In this document: positions 36,830 to 48,300 of the stretch, piece after piece
How positions within the stretch are numbered: position 1 is the first letter of the stretch
Layout: each line of letters opens with the position of its first letter
Assembly: GCF_037893015.1 (NCBI RefSeq)
Contig: NC_133658.1
Coordinates: 888,442,080 to 888,506,079, forward strand
Length of the DNA stretch: 64,000 bases
Direction: 5' to 3'
Source: Macrotis lagotis
Taxonomy: Eukaryota; Chordata; Mammalia; Peramelemorphia; Peramelidae
Program-made: the position numbers and the translations under genes
The notes under the pieces: model-generated
Told to the model about the DNA's origin: nothing
Seen by the model: only the letters and a program-made list of their open reading frames with translations
Database searches by the model: none

Positions 36830-36905
36830 AGAAAAGAAAGGAAAGGAGAGAAGAAGAAAAGAGGAAAAGAGAAGAGAAAAAATGTGTGTGTGTGTGTGTG
36901 TGCTT
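36550..36905 (+). repeat. Composite (GT)n-(GA)n array
   Basis: Three cycles of GT run, GA run, then a GGAAAAAATGTG..., GAGAGAGGAGAACAGGAGAG spacer, and a last GT run. The spacer near 36630 recurs almost exactly near 36730. Confidence 0.93.
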
Positions 36906-37393
36906 ATAGTTGAGATACCTGGTTTTATCTTTGGCTGTGAAGCAGTGTGCTATGTGTGGAAACCCCTCATCAGAGAAGGGAGCTTCTTCCTATCTCTAAA
37001 ACTCTCCCCCTACTCACCTGAGCCATCACTGTTTGGGGCCATTCCTCTCCTGAGCCTACATCTGCTTGACATTAGGAAAGGATGAGTGTCTTAAACCATC
37101 ATAGTCCCCCTACTGATGGCTAACCATTCTCTTAGTCCTTGACTTCAGGAGAAAACAGGACTCACTCCTAGATTGAGGTTCCTGGGATGTATTGGAAATT
37201 GGAAAGTCTGAGTAGATGCCACTTGGAGAAGGGCTGAGAGAGCCTCAGTAGGACTTGGTAATTAGTGATGGGCTGGGCAGCAGAGTGCTTTGCCCCGGAG
37301 GGTCACGGGGTGGGGGTGAGAGATTGCCCCAATTTATCCCTCCATCCTTTCCCCCACTCTGCTCTGTGGTCACCTGCTAGTGTGTGAATGACT

Positions 37394-37560
37394 CCACACA
37401 TTTGGCCAAGGAAAGTCTCATAAGTACTTACAGAAAAGGTTCTGAATGAAAGCAGGGAGACAACGGGCTGGGGCTGAGTGGATCCACTCAGTTGGCCAAG
37501 GAATGTATTTTAAGTACTTAGGGAAAAGGTTCTGGCTGAAAGCAGAGAGGATGGGCTGAA
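37394..37560 (+). repeat. Two diverged tandem copies, about 78 bp each
   Basis: CCACACATTTGGCCAAGGAA (37394) and CCACTCAGTTGGCCAAGGAA (37484) open parallel copies, each with TAAGTACTTA, AAAAGGTTCTG and GAAAGCAG. Confidence 0.85.
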
Positions 37561-37939
37561 AGAAGCAGAGCAGAGGAGAGAGCCACAGGCTGGGGGTGCC
37601 TCTGTACAACATCAGGGGTTAGATGGAGAGGAGCTTCCTTGGGAGAGCCAAGCTGAAGAGTAAGGGTTGTAGGGTCGGGGCTACGGGGTCTGGGTACAGA
37701 CAGGGGCTGCTTTGGAGGTTTGAGTCAGAGGTTACAAGCTTAGTGCTGGGGGGCCTGGCAGTGTATGTTAGAACCCCTTGAGGAGGGCACATTGAGAGAT
37801 TTAAGCTGATCAGAGAGGATCTATCAAGGATGTCAGACTAGATGGGAAAGGATTAGGGACCAAGGCCGAGATCTTAGGATCCATAGTGAAGGGCAGATTT
37901 AGGGGTCCTAAGCTCACTGTGTATGGGTTGGGTTGGCAA

Positions 37940-38180
37940 GATCAAGGGCTGTGAGCTGAAGGGTGGGCTCAGCTTTAGGATCTCAAGCTGGATGCAGAGC
38001 GGATACCTGAAGATGTCAGACTGCACATGAAAGGCAGGGTCGGGAGCTCTGACCTTGGTGCAGGGGGCTTCAAGATGAGCTTGAGAGGCAGAAGTTCTGA
38101 AGTTGGTACAAAAATCAGAGGTTTCCAGATGAGCTTTCGGGGCCAGGTTACGGGGTTGGTATAAGAGGGGTAGGGTGGAA
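37940..38180 (+). repeat. Degenerate minisatellite, period about 55 bp
   Basis: Units share CAAGATGAGCTT / CCAGATGAGCTT and GAAGTTGGTACA / GGGTTGGTATA at about 55-base spacing. Earlier, weaker units reach back toward 37640. Confidence 0.6.
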
Positions 38181-38389
38181 TTTGGAGACATTAGTGACTT
38201 TGAGTTGGGTCAAGGGGCACAGTTGGGCTGGGGACTTTGAAATGATTCTAGAGGGTATAGACCAGAAGATTCAAAAGATTCAAAGGAGGGTGGCCCGGGG
38301 ACCAGAGGCCGACTTGAGAATGGGCCTGAGGGGCTGTATCCAGGGCTCCTGGCCAGGACAGAGTGCTCACTCTCTTTCTGTCTTCACAG

Positions 38390-38560
38390 GTCCCTTAGCC
38401 TGTGGTCCGTGATGCCTGGGACCTGGCCCCTGTGAGGGGCTCTCCTGTTCGCCTGGGGCCCTAGGGCTCCACTGGAGGATGTCTGTGCTGCCCCCAGACC
38501 TCTGTCTGTCCATCCCCATCCAGCTCCATTGGGCCTGTGGCCCGGCCCCCGCCCTGCACC
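38390..38560 (+). other. GPR153: GPR153 exon 2, 5' untranslated part
   Basis: The acceptor is CTTTCTGTCTTCACAG ending at 38389. In the GPR153 frame, TAG codons at 38396-38398 and 38462-38464 rule out an N-terminal extension. Two short upstream ORFs start inside it: ATG 38412 (7 codons) and ATG 38479 (30 codons, overlapping the main start). Confidence 0.85.
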
Positions 38561-38571
38561 ATGAAGGATGA
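38479..38571 (+). other. Upstream ORF overlapping the GPR153 start codon
   Basis: An ATG with A at -3 opens a 30-codon frame in the exon 2 leader. It stops at TGA 38569-38571, so it crosses the GPR153 ATG (38561) in another frame. Scanning ribosomes that used it would bypass the receptor start. Whether it is translated is unknown. Confidence 0.6.
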
Positions 38572-38916
38572 GGAGAGACTGCACAGTAATGCCGTGGCCT
38601 GGCTGGCCTGTGCTGCGGTCTCGCTGCTGGCAAACGCATGGGGCATCCTGAGCGTCAGCGCCAAGCAGAAAAAATGGAAACCATTGGAGTTTCTCCTGTG
38701 CACCCTGGCTGGTACCCACATGCTCAACATTGCCATCCCCATCACGATGTACGCAGTGGTCCAACTTCGGCGTCAGCATTCTGACTACGAATGGAACGAG
38801 GGGCTCTGCAAAGTGTTTGTGTCCACTTTCTACACCCTGACCCTGGTCACCTGCTTCTCGGTCACATCTCTGTCCTACCATCGCATGTGGATGGTCCGAT
38901 GGCCAGTCAACTACCG
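38561..38916 (+). CDS. GPR153: GPR153 coding exon 1 (gene exon 2)
   Basis: Encodes residues 1-118 and two bases of Arg119: N-terminus [17 protein letters not shown]1, TM2 and TM3 to the HRM motif and intracellular loop 2. The ATG has A at -3, aligns with the human start (MSDERRL) and is preceded by in-frame stops. The donor is CTACCG|GTGAGT at 38917. Confidence 0.96.
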
Positions 38917-41900
38917 GTGAGTCTGGGCTTGTGGGGTGCTGCCTTGGCAAGGGCATGTGGGATCATAGATTTAGGTTTCAGAGGCAAGCTCATCCAAGCT
39001 TCTCAATTGACAGGTCAGGAAACAGACCCATGGAGATGAAGTGATTTGTTCCTGGTCAGACGTGGGCTGTGTACACAGGCCTTCATGACCCTGCCCTAGT
39101 TTATCACTATTCCATGTTTTCTCTTCACATATAGAAGTGCAGAATGTTAGGGCTAGAAGGAACTTTTTCCCTATCTGGCATTTTACAGATGAGGAAACTG
39201 AGGCTCAGGAGGCTAAGTGTTTTGCATGGAGACAGTGAGTGGCAAAGTGGGATCTGACCTCAGGTTCCCCAGCTTTAGAGCCATTGCTTTATCCATTAGA
39301 TGCAAAGATGGGGATGGTGGGTATGTATTATTGTGTAGACTGTTAGGTGCTGGCCAACGCATGGGGCCATCACTGACTGCCGTTTTTTCCTCCCTTTATC
39401 AATCTTTGTCCGAGGATGGGATCACTAGAAGGTGAGGAAGAAAGTTCATCAATCCAAAGGAAGGGGAAAATATATGTATAGAAAATTAATGTTTGGTAAA
39501 CAAAAGATATCAGTTACGAAACAAAACTACACTAAATGGGTTTCAGGTCTCCCTACAATGTATGTGCATCTTTGAGTCTGAGCTTGTTTCTTCACCTATA
39601 AATGAAAATAGCTATCATACATGAATATTGAAAAGAAGGTGATTTGTAACCTAGAAAACAATCTATCCTAATGACATAGGTGGCATAGTAGATCTTATTA
39701 GACTTGGAGTCAGAACGATGAATTCAAATCCAGATGCAGATCCTTACTAGCTGTGTATCCCTGGGCAAGTCACTTTACATTTGTTTGTCTCAGTTTCCTC
39801 ATCTGTAAAATGAGAATAATAACAGTGCCTACTTCCCAAGGTGGTTGTGAGGATAAGGTGAGATAACATGTATAAAATGTTATATAAACTTTAAAATGGC
39901 ATAAATGCTAATTATTATTATATTGTCATCTTCACCTTAAAATGGGAAGGAGCTGGAAGAGACCTTGGACACTCCGTCTCCTGTGGCCAGTCTGGTTCCT
40001 TCCATATACAGCGAAGACCTCAAGGAATGAGTGACTCAGGGTTGGGTGGCAGACTGAAGCTTTCTTAGTGAGGCCCCATGATGTTAGCGTACGACTTGGG
40101 AAGAAATCCGAATCTATTAGGAAGTGTGTGAGTTGGGGGTGGGGGGTGGGAAGGGGGTAAGGGAGATGGGAAAAAGAATATTGTATCCATCCCCCTTTGG
40201 TTTCCCCAACTGAACATGTGCTGATCATGAGTCTACCTGGAGAGAGCTACCGTTTCAGACTATTGAAAACAGACAAGGATAAGTTAGAAGTTAGGCAGGT
40301 TGGTACCAAGGTTTATATACAACACCAGACTCCAAAGAACTTAAAACTAGCAAGAAAGTCACAGTAGTGGATGTGCTGTCAGGAAGATCTGGATTCAAAT
40401 TCTGCCTTACTAGCTCTGCGATACTAGACAAGTCATTTAGCAATGCCTCAGTTTCCCCAATTGTGAAATAGGGAATTGTGAGGGTGGGAGGATGAGGATG
40501 GGAGGGAGGTGAGACTCACTGGCCTCTAAGTTCTCTTCAAGATCTAAACTGAAAAATAAATAAATATTTTAAACTATTTTTTTAAATTAAAAAAACATCT
40601 AAATTGATGACCCTGTGAACCGCTGTAAATGCCAGGAGACCAAATATACTTAGTCCTCCTCAACCCATCTGCCGAACCTCCATCTTTTAGTGTGACAGCT
40701 TAAATTCCCCACTCAATCCTTTTAAATCCAACACACTGATATATGGGCAAGACAAAAGACGTTGCTGCCTTGTGCTGATTTCTTGGCTTCTGTGGCCCGC
40801 CCGCCATGCCCACTCTGACTCGGCCCCACCATTAAGGTCACTGGATGACAGTGGAGTTTTCCCTGACCTCTCTAGACATCTGACTTGTTTCCCCTCCCAG
40901 AGTCAGGGCTGTGCGGAGGAGGCCCCAGCTTAGTCACAGATCACAGAGGGTCCTAATGACTGTTCCTAAAGAGGCCCGAGGAGGTCCCGAAGTCTCTATG
41001 AAGAGCAGGGAGATGTATAGCCTTCCCAGTTGAGTACCACCCTCTAGACTGCTGGTCTATGGTCCTCAACAGTTGGGGCTTTGAATGGTTTTTCTGAATA
41101 AAAATAAATAGAACTTTTGCTGAGGGGCAATTCTTTGGGTTTGGAGAAGGCAAAAAAGAAGGTGATGATGGAAATGGTCCTTGGCCGAGCCCCACTTTCT
41201 TCCTTAAACTCATGCCCCCTCTCCTGGGCTACCTGCACAGCTTGAGATGGATAGTTAAGAGAACAACAGATCTTTGGGTGGACAGTTTCTGCTCTTAACC
41301 TAATGGCTTCTGTCCCCAATGGCCACTGACTTCATTAGGTGGCATTGGTACATCCAAAAAAAATTTAATTCTGGTCTAATGATGAGTTGTTCTTGTGATT
41401 ACTCTTACCCCCAGAACTAATTTGAGAGACTCTTAACCCTTTTATTCTGTGTTAACCACCTCTAATGAAGAGAGTTAAATTAACAAACCAAGCCCAGCTG
41501 ACTAATTTACTGATGGGTGGTGAACATTATCCGTATACAGTTAGAGCTCTGACCTACATAGGGAAGCATCTCCACTGTCTGGGAACCCGTAACTGGTTTC
41601 TGGATGCCTGCTTTTTCCTAGCTCCATTGAGAACTTTGGGAGGAGAGACCCAGGCATCCCCCTCCCTTCCCCAGTCATGGAAGGAAGTAGGGAGCTTGAG
41701 AGGGAACCTCCCCTCCTCTGGAGGGAGCCAATCTTTTGCGCCTTTCTTTGATGAGACAGAATACAATTCATTTAAAACAGAACCAGTCACTGTCAGGAAG
41801 GAGCTTGGGAGAATCTTTTGAGGCAGGAGATGTATGAAGGGACCCTTCTTTTCAGACCTAGAGTGGGGTTGGGGGGAAAGAAAGAAGAGATACTCTTATC

Positions 41901-44900
41901 TTGAGGTCCTGGGTCTTCATCTTGGAGGGGAAGAGCTGGGCACCTCCCAGGTTATTTCAAACAACGAGAGTACAGTCATTTTATCCTTTCCCCAAGAAGA
42001 AAGAGATTGGGTAAAGGGTAGACCTAGCCACCTTTAATGCCAATAATACTGTTCATGGCTCATCAGTCTGAGAATGGACCATTTTAGAAAAGGCAGTGAT
42101 GTGGTAGGAAGGTTAATGGACCAGGAGTAATCATTTCTTTCCAACTCTGCCTTTGGAAAGGTCTTGGGCAAGATACTTCATAGCTATATGACCATGGGCA
42201 AATCACTTTATGTAACTCTGGGAGTCTCAGTTTCCTCATCTCTAAAATGGAGATAATGTATTGCTGCCTTCTGTTTCACTTGTTTGGGTGGAGCCAATTT
42301 TATAACCTCCTGTATAAACATGATTTTGTTCCTCATTAAAATTGTTTTTAAAATTTTAATTCTTTAATAGTATTTTATTTTTTCCCAATTTTATAGATAA
42401 AGACATTTTAGCATTACTTTTTACAAGATTTTGATTTCCAAATTTTTCTCCTTCTATCCCTCTCCTCTTCTTAAAATGGTAAGCAATTTGATATGCCATA
42501 CTAATATTCTTTATAAACATTTTATTTATTTTTTCAACTAGATGCAACGACACTTTTCAGCAGTCATTTTTTTTGCAAGGTTTTGAGTTTCACATTTTTC
42601 TCCTTCCCTCCCCCAATCTCCTTACAGAAAGCAATCTAATGTAGGTTATACATATGCTGGACTATTATTCTTGAATCTCACCAGGCAGGGACTGGTATGA
42701 ACATGGCAATAAATAAATTATAGAGGCCTGAAGGACATGGACAGGGTTCTTTCAATTCCCTTTATTTCACATGAGAGGAAACTGAGGCAAAGAGGATGCT
42801 TGGGTCATAGCTCTGAACCTAAAATATCATCTGATTCATTCCCTCATTTTATAAAGAAGGAAACTGAGGCACAGGCCGATCACATGATCCATACTCTAGT
42901 CCTGGGAGGATCTCTAAAGACATCTAGTCTGACCTCCTTAGTTTATAGAGAAGAAAATTGGGGCAAAGAGAAGACCCTAGTATCATTGCTTTAGATCTGT
43001 CTTAGAAGGGAGCTCTGAAACATCTAGTTTATCCCCCTCATTTTACAGAAGAGAAAACCGAGGTCAGGAGAAATTGACTTGCCCAAGAACCTCTAATTCC
43101 AGGCTGTTTTCCACAATACTTTACTTCTCTCAAGGATCAGAAAGGGATGGTGGATTTTTTTTTTATATTCTCATAGATATCCTCCAATGTCAAATTGAGA
43201 GGAAGACATTGTTATACTCTACTCAGTCTTGGGACCTGAGGCTACTCAGTCTCTGGACTGGGTGAAGCTGGGGAAGAATCAGGAGTGGGTTCTCTTTTGA
43301 GTCAGGGCTTTCACCAGGGGCTGGGCATGTTTGTCCCCTTTCCCCCTCAGCTCACCAGAGACCTTGTGATTGAGCAGATTGGTCTCTCCTTGGCAGGCTG
43401 AGCAACACCAAGAAGCAGGCGGTCCACACGGTGATGGGCATATGGATGGTGTCTTTCATCTTATCCACCCTCCCTGCCGTGGGCTGGCATGACACTACAG
43501 AACGCTTCTACGCACAAGACTGTCGCTTCATTGTCACTGAGATTGGACTGGGCTTTGGGGTGTGCTTCTTGCTGCTCATCGGAGGCAGTATGGCCATGGG
43601 GGTGGTCTGCACTGCCATTACCCTTTTCCAGACCCTCTCCCTCCAGACTGGCCACAACTTGGACCGTAACAAGTTCAATGTACCAACCATCGTGGTGGAG
43701 GATGCCCAAGGCAAGCGACGTTCTTCTATTGATGGTTCGGAGCCCATCAAGACCTCACTGCAGATCACATATCTGGTGGCTGGCATCGTCTTCATCTATG
43801 ATTGCCTCATGGGCTTCCCTGTACTGGTGAGCTGGGGTCTGGAGAATGGAGGGTGGGGTTGCCATCTCCATCCCCTTGAAATATGGAAGCCAATGGAATG
43901 GAAAGGAGTCTCTTTGTCCTTGAAACTATAGCTCTGAATCTCTAGGGGTTCTTAGCCAAGGGTCTCCCTTAGGCAGATTGGTACAACCAATTAACCCCCA
44001 TTTCAGAATCATACATAAAACAAAATCTAGGGTGCCTCAAAAGTCTTATGAAAGTTTGAGATTGCCCTAAGACTTTTGTGTCACCCTATAGATAGGTTTA
44101 CAAAGGAAACCAAAAATATTGAAATAGAGTTCTCAAAATATTTTAGAAAGAAAACAGGTTCATGAACAGTTAGTGACTTCATTGATCTCTATAATATTAC
44201 TATAACTCACATTTATGAACTATGTTAAAGATCATAGAATTTTAAAGTTAGAAAGGAACTTAGAAGCCAATTAGTCCAACCCTTCATTTTGCAGAGGAAG
44301 AAACTGAGACCCAGGAGGTTAAATGGCTTCTGTGGGTCACACAGGCATTACAGGTTTAGAGCTAAATGTTTGTTACGGGCGATCAAGTTTAACCTTAACT
44401 GAGCCTACAGAACTTTAGTGACTTGCCCGAGGTGACAGATTTTGGGTGGAAGTGAATTGGGTTGGCCCAAAGTATCCTCTAAAATCCCTTCTGAGTCTGG
44501 GATGCTCTGGTGTCATCCCCTCCCCAGTGACCAGAGGAAAGATGAGATGCTAACGGTCCAAGGGAGCCAGAGCTAGGGAGAAAAAAGGAAGAGAGACTGA
44601 GTCTGGGGTTTTATTTTAAAGGTATTGAGGAGAGCAGATTCCCAGAGAAGATGACATGTTTAAAATGACACAACTTGGGGTGGCTAGGTGGCGCAGTGGA
44701 TAGAGCACTGGCCCTGGAGTCAGGAGTACCTGAGTTCAAATCTAGCCTCAGATGCTTAATAATTACCTAGATATGTGACCTTGGGCAAGCCACTTAACTC
44801 CATTGCCTTACAAAAACCTAAAAAAACCTCCAAAACAACTATGCATAAAATGACACAACTCATTGCTAATGCTCTCAGCTGCAGATTCATGTCCAACAAA

Positions 44901-45281
44901 AAGATGAAAAAGCTCTTAGCCATCAAGGAGAATGGATGAACCAACAGACCTCATTCTGCTTCAGAAGGAAACAGTGTCCTCTTCTCCCTTCCATTCCCTG
45001 GCTAAGTCCAGGAATGAGCTGGCTCACTGCCTTAGGCTACAAGGACTTTGGGTGACTTGGGGTGAAAAGGACAGGACTACAGAAAGTGGCCTCTGTCTGT
45101 CTGCCTCTCCTAGGGCCTCTGTCTCAGTCATTTTCTCCATCAGTCTGGCAGCCAGTCCCAGCATCTGACCCCTGCATTGACCGAGCAACAAGGAAATGTT
45201 GGAGTAGGGGCTGAGTTGATTTTAGCTCCTGTCATTTTGAATTAATCGGTGACAACAGCTCCAAGAAAAGTAAAATTACAT

Positions 45282-45341
<60 letters not shown>

Positions 45342-48300
45342 AATTTAGGTTTGGAATTAGAAAGGGTTTTAGGAGTCATCTAGTCCAGTCTCTTCATTTT
45401 ACAGAAGAGGAAACTGAGGCCTAGAGAAGTTAAGTGACTTATCTGGGTCACACAGGGCTAAAAGAGATCTGATCAACTATTTTTGTTGATCCTCCTCTCA
45501 TTTTTGTATCTTGACCCCTGTGGATAGTCTGATGAAACCAATAACTCCCTTCTTAGAATTATGTTTTTTTAAATGCACAACATAAAGTATTGAGGATTAC
45601 AAAGAGAACCGACGATATTGAAATATATTTCTCAAAATGGTTGGTTGGTTCTTGTCTTTCATTATCTAAGAAGATCAAAATGACATCACTATGTTTGAGA
45701 CAAATGACAGTGTGTCCAACTGTGGCTGATCAGACTGATACAAGCTTGGAATTCTCTACCACAAGGTGGGCACAAATAATCCATGTGAACATCTGGGGTG
45801 GGTACTCTAAACTTATGTTATGTCATGTTTCCTTTGAATTGCTTCCATTTTGCTCTCCTCATAGAGCACAGCACCCTCACTGATGAGGCCATGCCATCCT
45901 GGGCAGTCACATCCCAGTGTTTCCCAAGTTTTACAATCAATCCCAAGGTTCTTCAGAGAGACCTTCAGGGTACCTCAGTATCATTTCTTCTGACCCCCTT
46001 TTGAGCACTTGCCCTGTGTGAGTTCTCCATAAAATAGTTTTTGGGTAAGCGTACATCTGGTATTATGACAATATGTCCAGTCCATCATAGTTGCACTCTC
46101 TGTAGTAATGTTGGAATGCTAGGCAGTTTAGCTTTGAGAAAGGACTTCAGTGTCTGCTATCTTCTTCTGCCAGGTGATTTTCAGAAAATAGCAAAAAACC
46201 AAATTCAACAGCCCACTGAAATCTATCAGCAGACCCATTGGTATCCATGATCCCCAGATTAAGAACCCTTGATTTAGATTGACTCTCCTAACAAATCACC
46301 CATTGAAGAGCTAGGAAGCTCATGTGGACTTTATCCTCCCATATCTTCTCCATGTCATTTTTAGATTGGAAGGATGACTATAAAGGTAGTCTACAGGGGA
46401 CTGGAGGCCCATTTGAAGGCTCTCCAAAGTGTCCCATTTGAAGGCTCTCCAAAGTGTCCCGTTTGGGAGAGAGCTCTCCCAAAAACAATGGATCAAAATC
46501 CCTAGCCCTCTCCACTTCCATTGTGAATCCCCTCTCAGCGTAGGGTGCTGGGCTGGCCAATTTAGGGAAGTGAATCCAATTCCCACCCTTGGAGAACTAG
46601 CATTGACCTTATGTGTGACCTTGTTTTTCCTTTAGATTGGATTCTCCTGGAGAGTGGGCATTCTTTCATTTTTTTTCTATTTGCATCCTCAGGGTTAGTG
46701 CATATTGCTGTTCAGTCTTTCAGTCACGTCTGATTCTTTGTGACTCTATTTACCATAGCATTCTATGCCCTTCGATCATCTACTATCTCCTAAAGTCTGT
46801 CCAAACACTTAACTTAGCGCATAGCAGGTCCTAAATCAATATCTGTTGACTTTTCAGATTATATCCGTTATGACCTCAGTTATGACTTCCAGCACTAAAT
46901 TCAATGAGTTTCACAATCTTGATCCATATAAAGTCAGAGAACTAAGGGAGTTCCCAACCCCACCGGGTTCTGATAGAAACTATGTTTATTTAGAAATGGG
47001 ATTAAATATCTATCACAAAGCTGAACTAATGGGCCAGAATGGGACAAAGATGAGGAGCCAGGGAAGAAGAAAGGGATGGGAGGAGAACATATATGGAGGC
47101 AGAAAAAATATCAGGGTTTTTTGAAATTTAAGTTTATAGGTTTTAAGAAGTAGGACTCATTTCCTGTTATAGGAGCTGATTCTCTGGGAGGAAAGAAGCA
47201 TAGCATTTTACAAATATTATCTCATTTAATTCGCATGCTAATCCTGGGAGGTAGGTACTGTGATTATCCCTATAGTTGAGGAAACTGAGGCCCAAGCAGA
47301 GGTGAAGTGACTGATGCAAGATTATATATTTAGATCAGCTTTGAACTCAGATCTTTCTGACTAACCTAGGTTTAGTGCTCGACCCATTTGACAACTTAGC
47401 TGCTTCTAAAGGAATGAAGAGGAGTAGGGATCCAGGGGAAAACTAGATAATGTAAAAATAGAAGAAAATATTAATTTATTTTTATTTTTAAAAAGGTAAA
47501 GACCTTTGGCAATCCAAATATGATCAAGTGATTGTGGTGGCTTAATGACTTGGAGATAATATAAATGGATAATAAAAAATGGAGAAAAAATAGAGCTGGA
47601 AATTCTAGTCTCATTCCATAAACCTGCCTATGTAATCCTGAGCAAAGGTCACCTGTCTGAGCTTTGGTTTCCCCATTGTGAAAATGGGGCAAATGCTTCC
47701 TGGTGCGATCTATTCCTTTATGTAGATAGTCCTTCTACCAATGAAGATCATTGCCCACCTTGCTCTATGTACTCTAATTGCTGTAGACTCTTCCCAACCC
47801 AAGCATACTGGAGCCTTCTTTCTTATATGACAAAGGTACTACAGGCATCTGTCAGTTCTTTTGTCTTTTCAGTATGTGTCTTTGATGCTATCCATCATGC
47901 TGGTTTCCTGTCATGGGCCCTTGTTCATCTGTTGCAACCTGCTCACATTTACTGATCATAGCCAATTGACAAGAATTTATTAAAAAGCTCTTATATGTCA
48001 ACACTGTATTAGGTACAGGAGTTTTAAAGAAAAATCAAAGTAGTGCCTGCCTTCCAGGAACTTACATTCTAATGAGGGAAATAGCATGTAAATACACAGA
48101 TCCACATAGTTACCTAAAGAGTAGTCAACTAATTCACAAATATTTATAAAGTGCCTACTTTGTGTCAGACCCTGGGGATATAAATATAAAGAATGAAATA
48201 ACTCTTCCATGTTCTTTTTTCTCCTGCAAGGCAATGGGGTTAAATGACTTGCCCAAGATCACACAGCTAGGTAATTATTAAGTGTCTGAAGTCAAATTTG

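Larger units (their letters stand above)
30849..38389 (+). other. GPR153: GPR153 intron 1
   Basis: GTGAGC to CACAG. Begins inside the CpG island. Contains two marsupial SINEs (33126-33282 and 35622-35775), MIR and MAR1 copies, an L1-type antisense fragment (35290-35530), the GT/GA composite (36550-36905) and degenerate tandem repeats (37394-38230). The stretches 32050-33100 and 34640-35280 show nothing nameable. Confidence 0.85.
38917..43396 (+). other. GPR153: GPR153 intron 2
   Basis: GTGAGT to GGCAG. Mostly MIR/MAR1 copies (39140-39300, 39680-39930, 40370-40550, 42090-42260, 42740-43080) and a doubled T-rich repeat (42345-42690). No exon was recognised in 40560-42080. Confidence 0.85.

Noticed and set aside
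37874-38191. A 105-codon minus-strand open frame with internal repeats.
   Set aside because: The repeats reflect the underlying 55-bp DNA array; no family resemblance and no start or splice support.
38537-38560. An earlier in-frame GTG start for GPR153.
   Set aside because: Human GPR153 starts at the position of ATG 38561, which has good context; GTG initiation is not expected.
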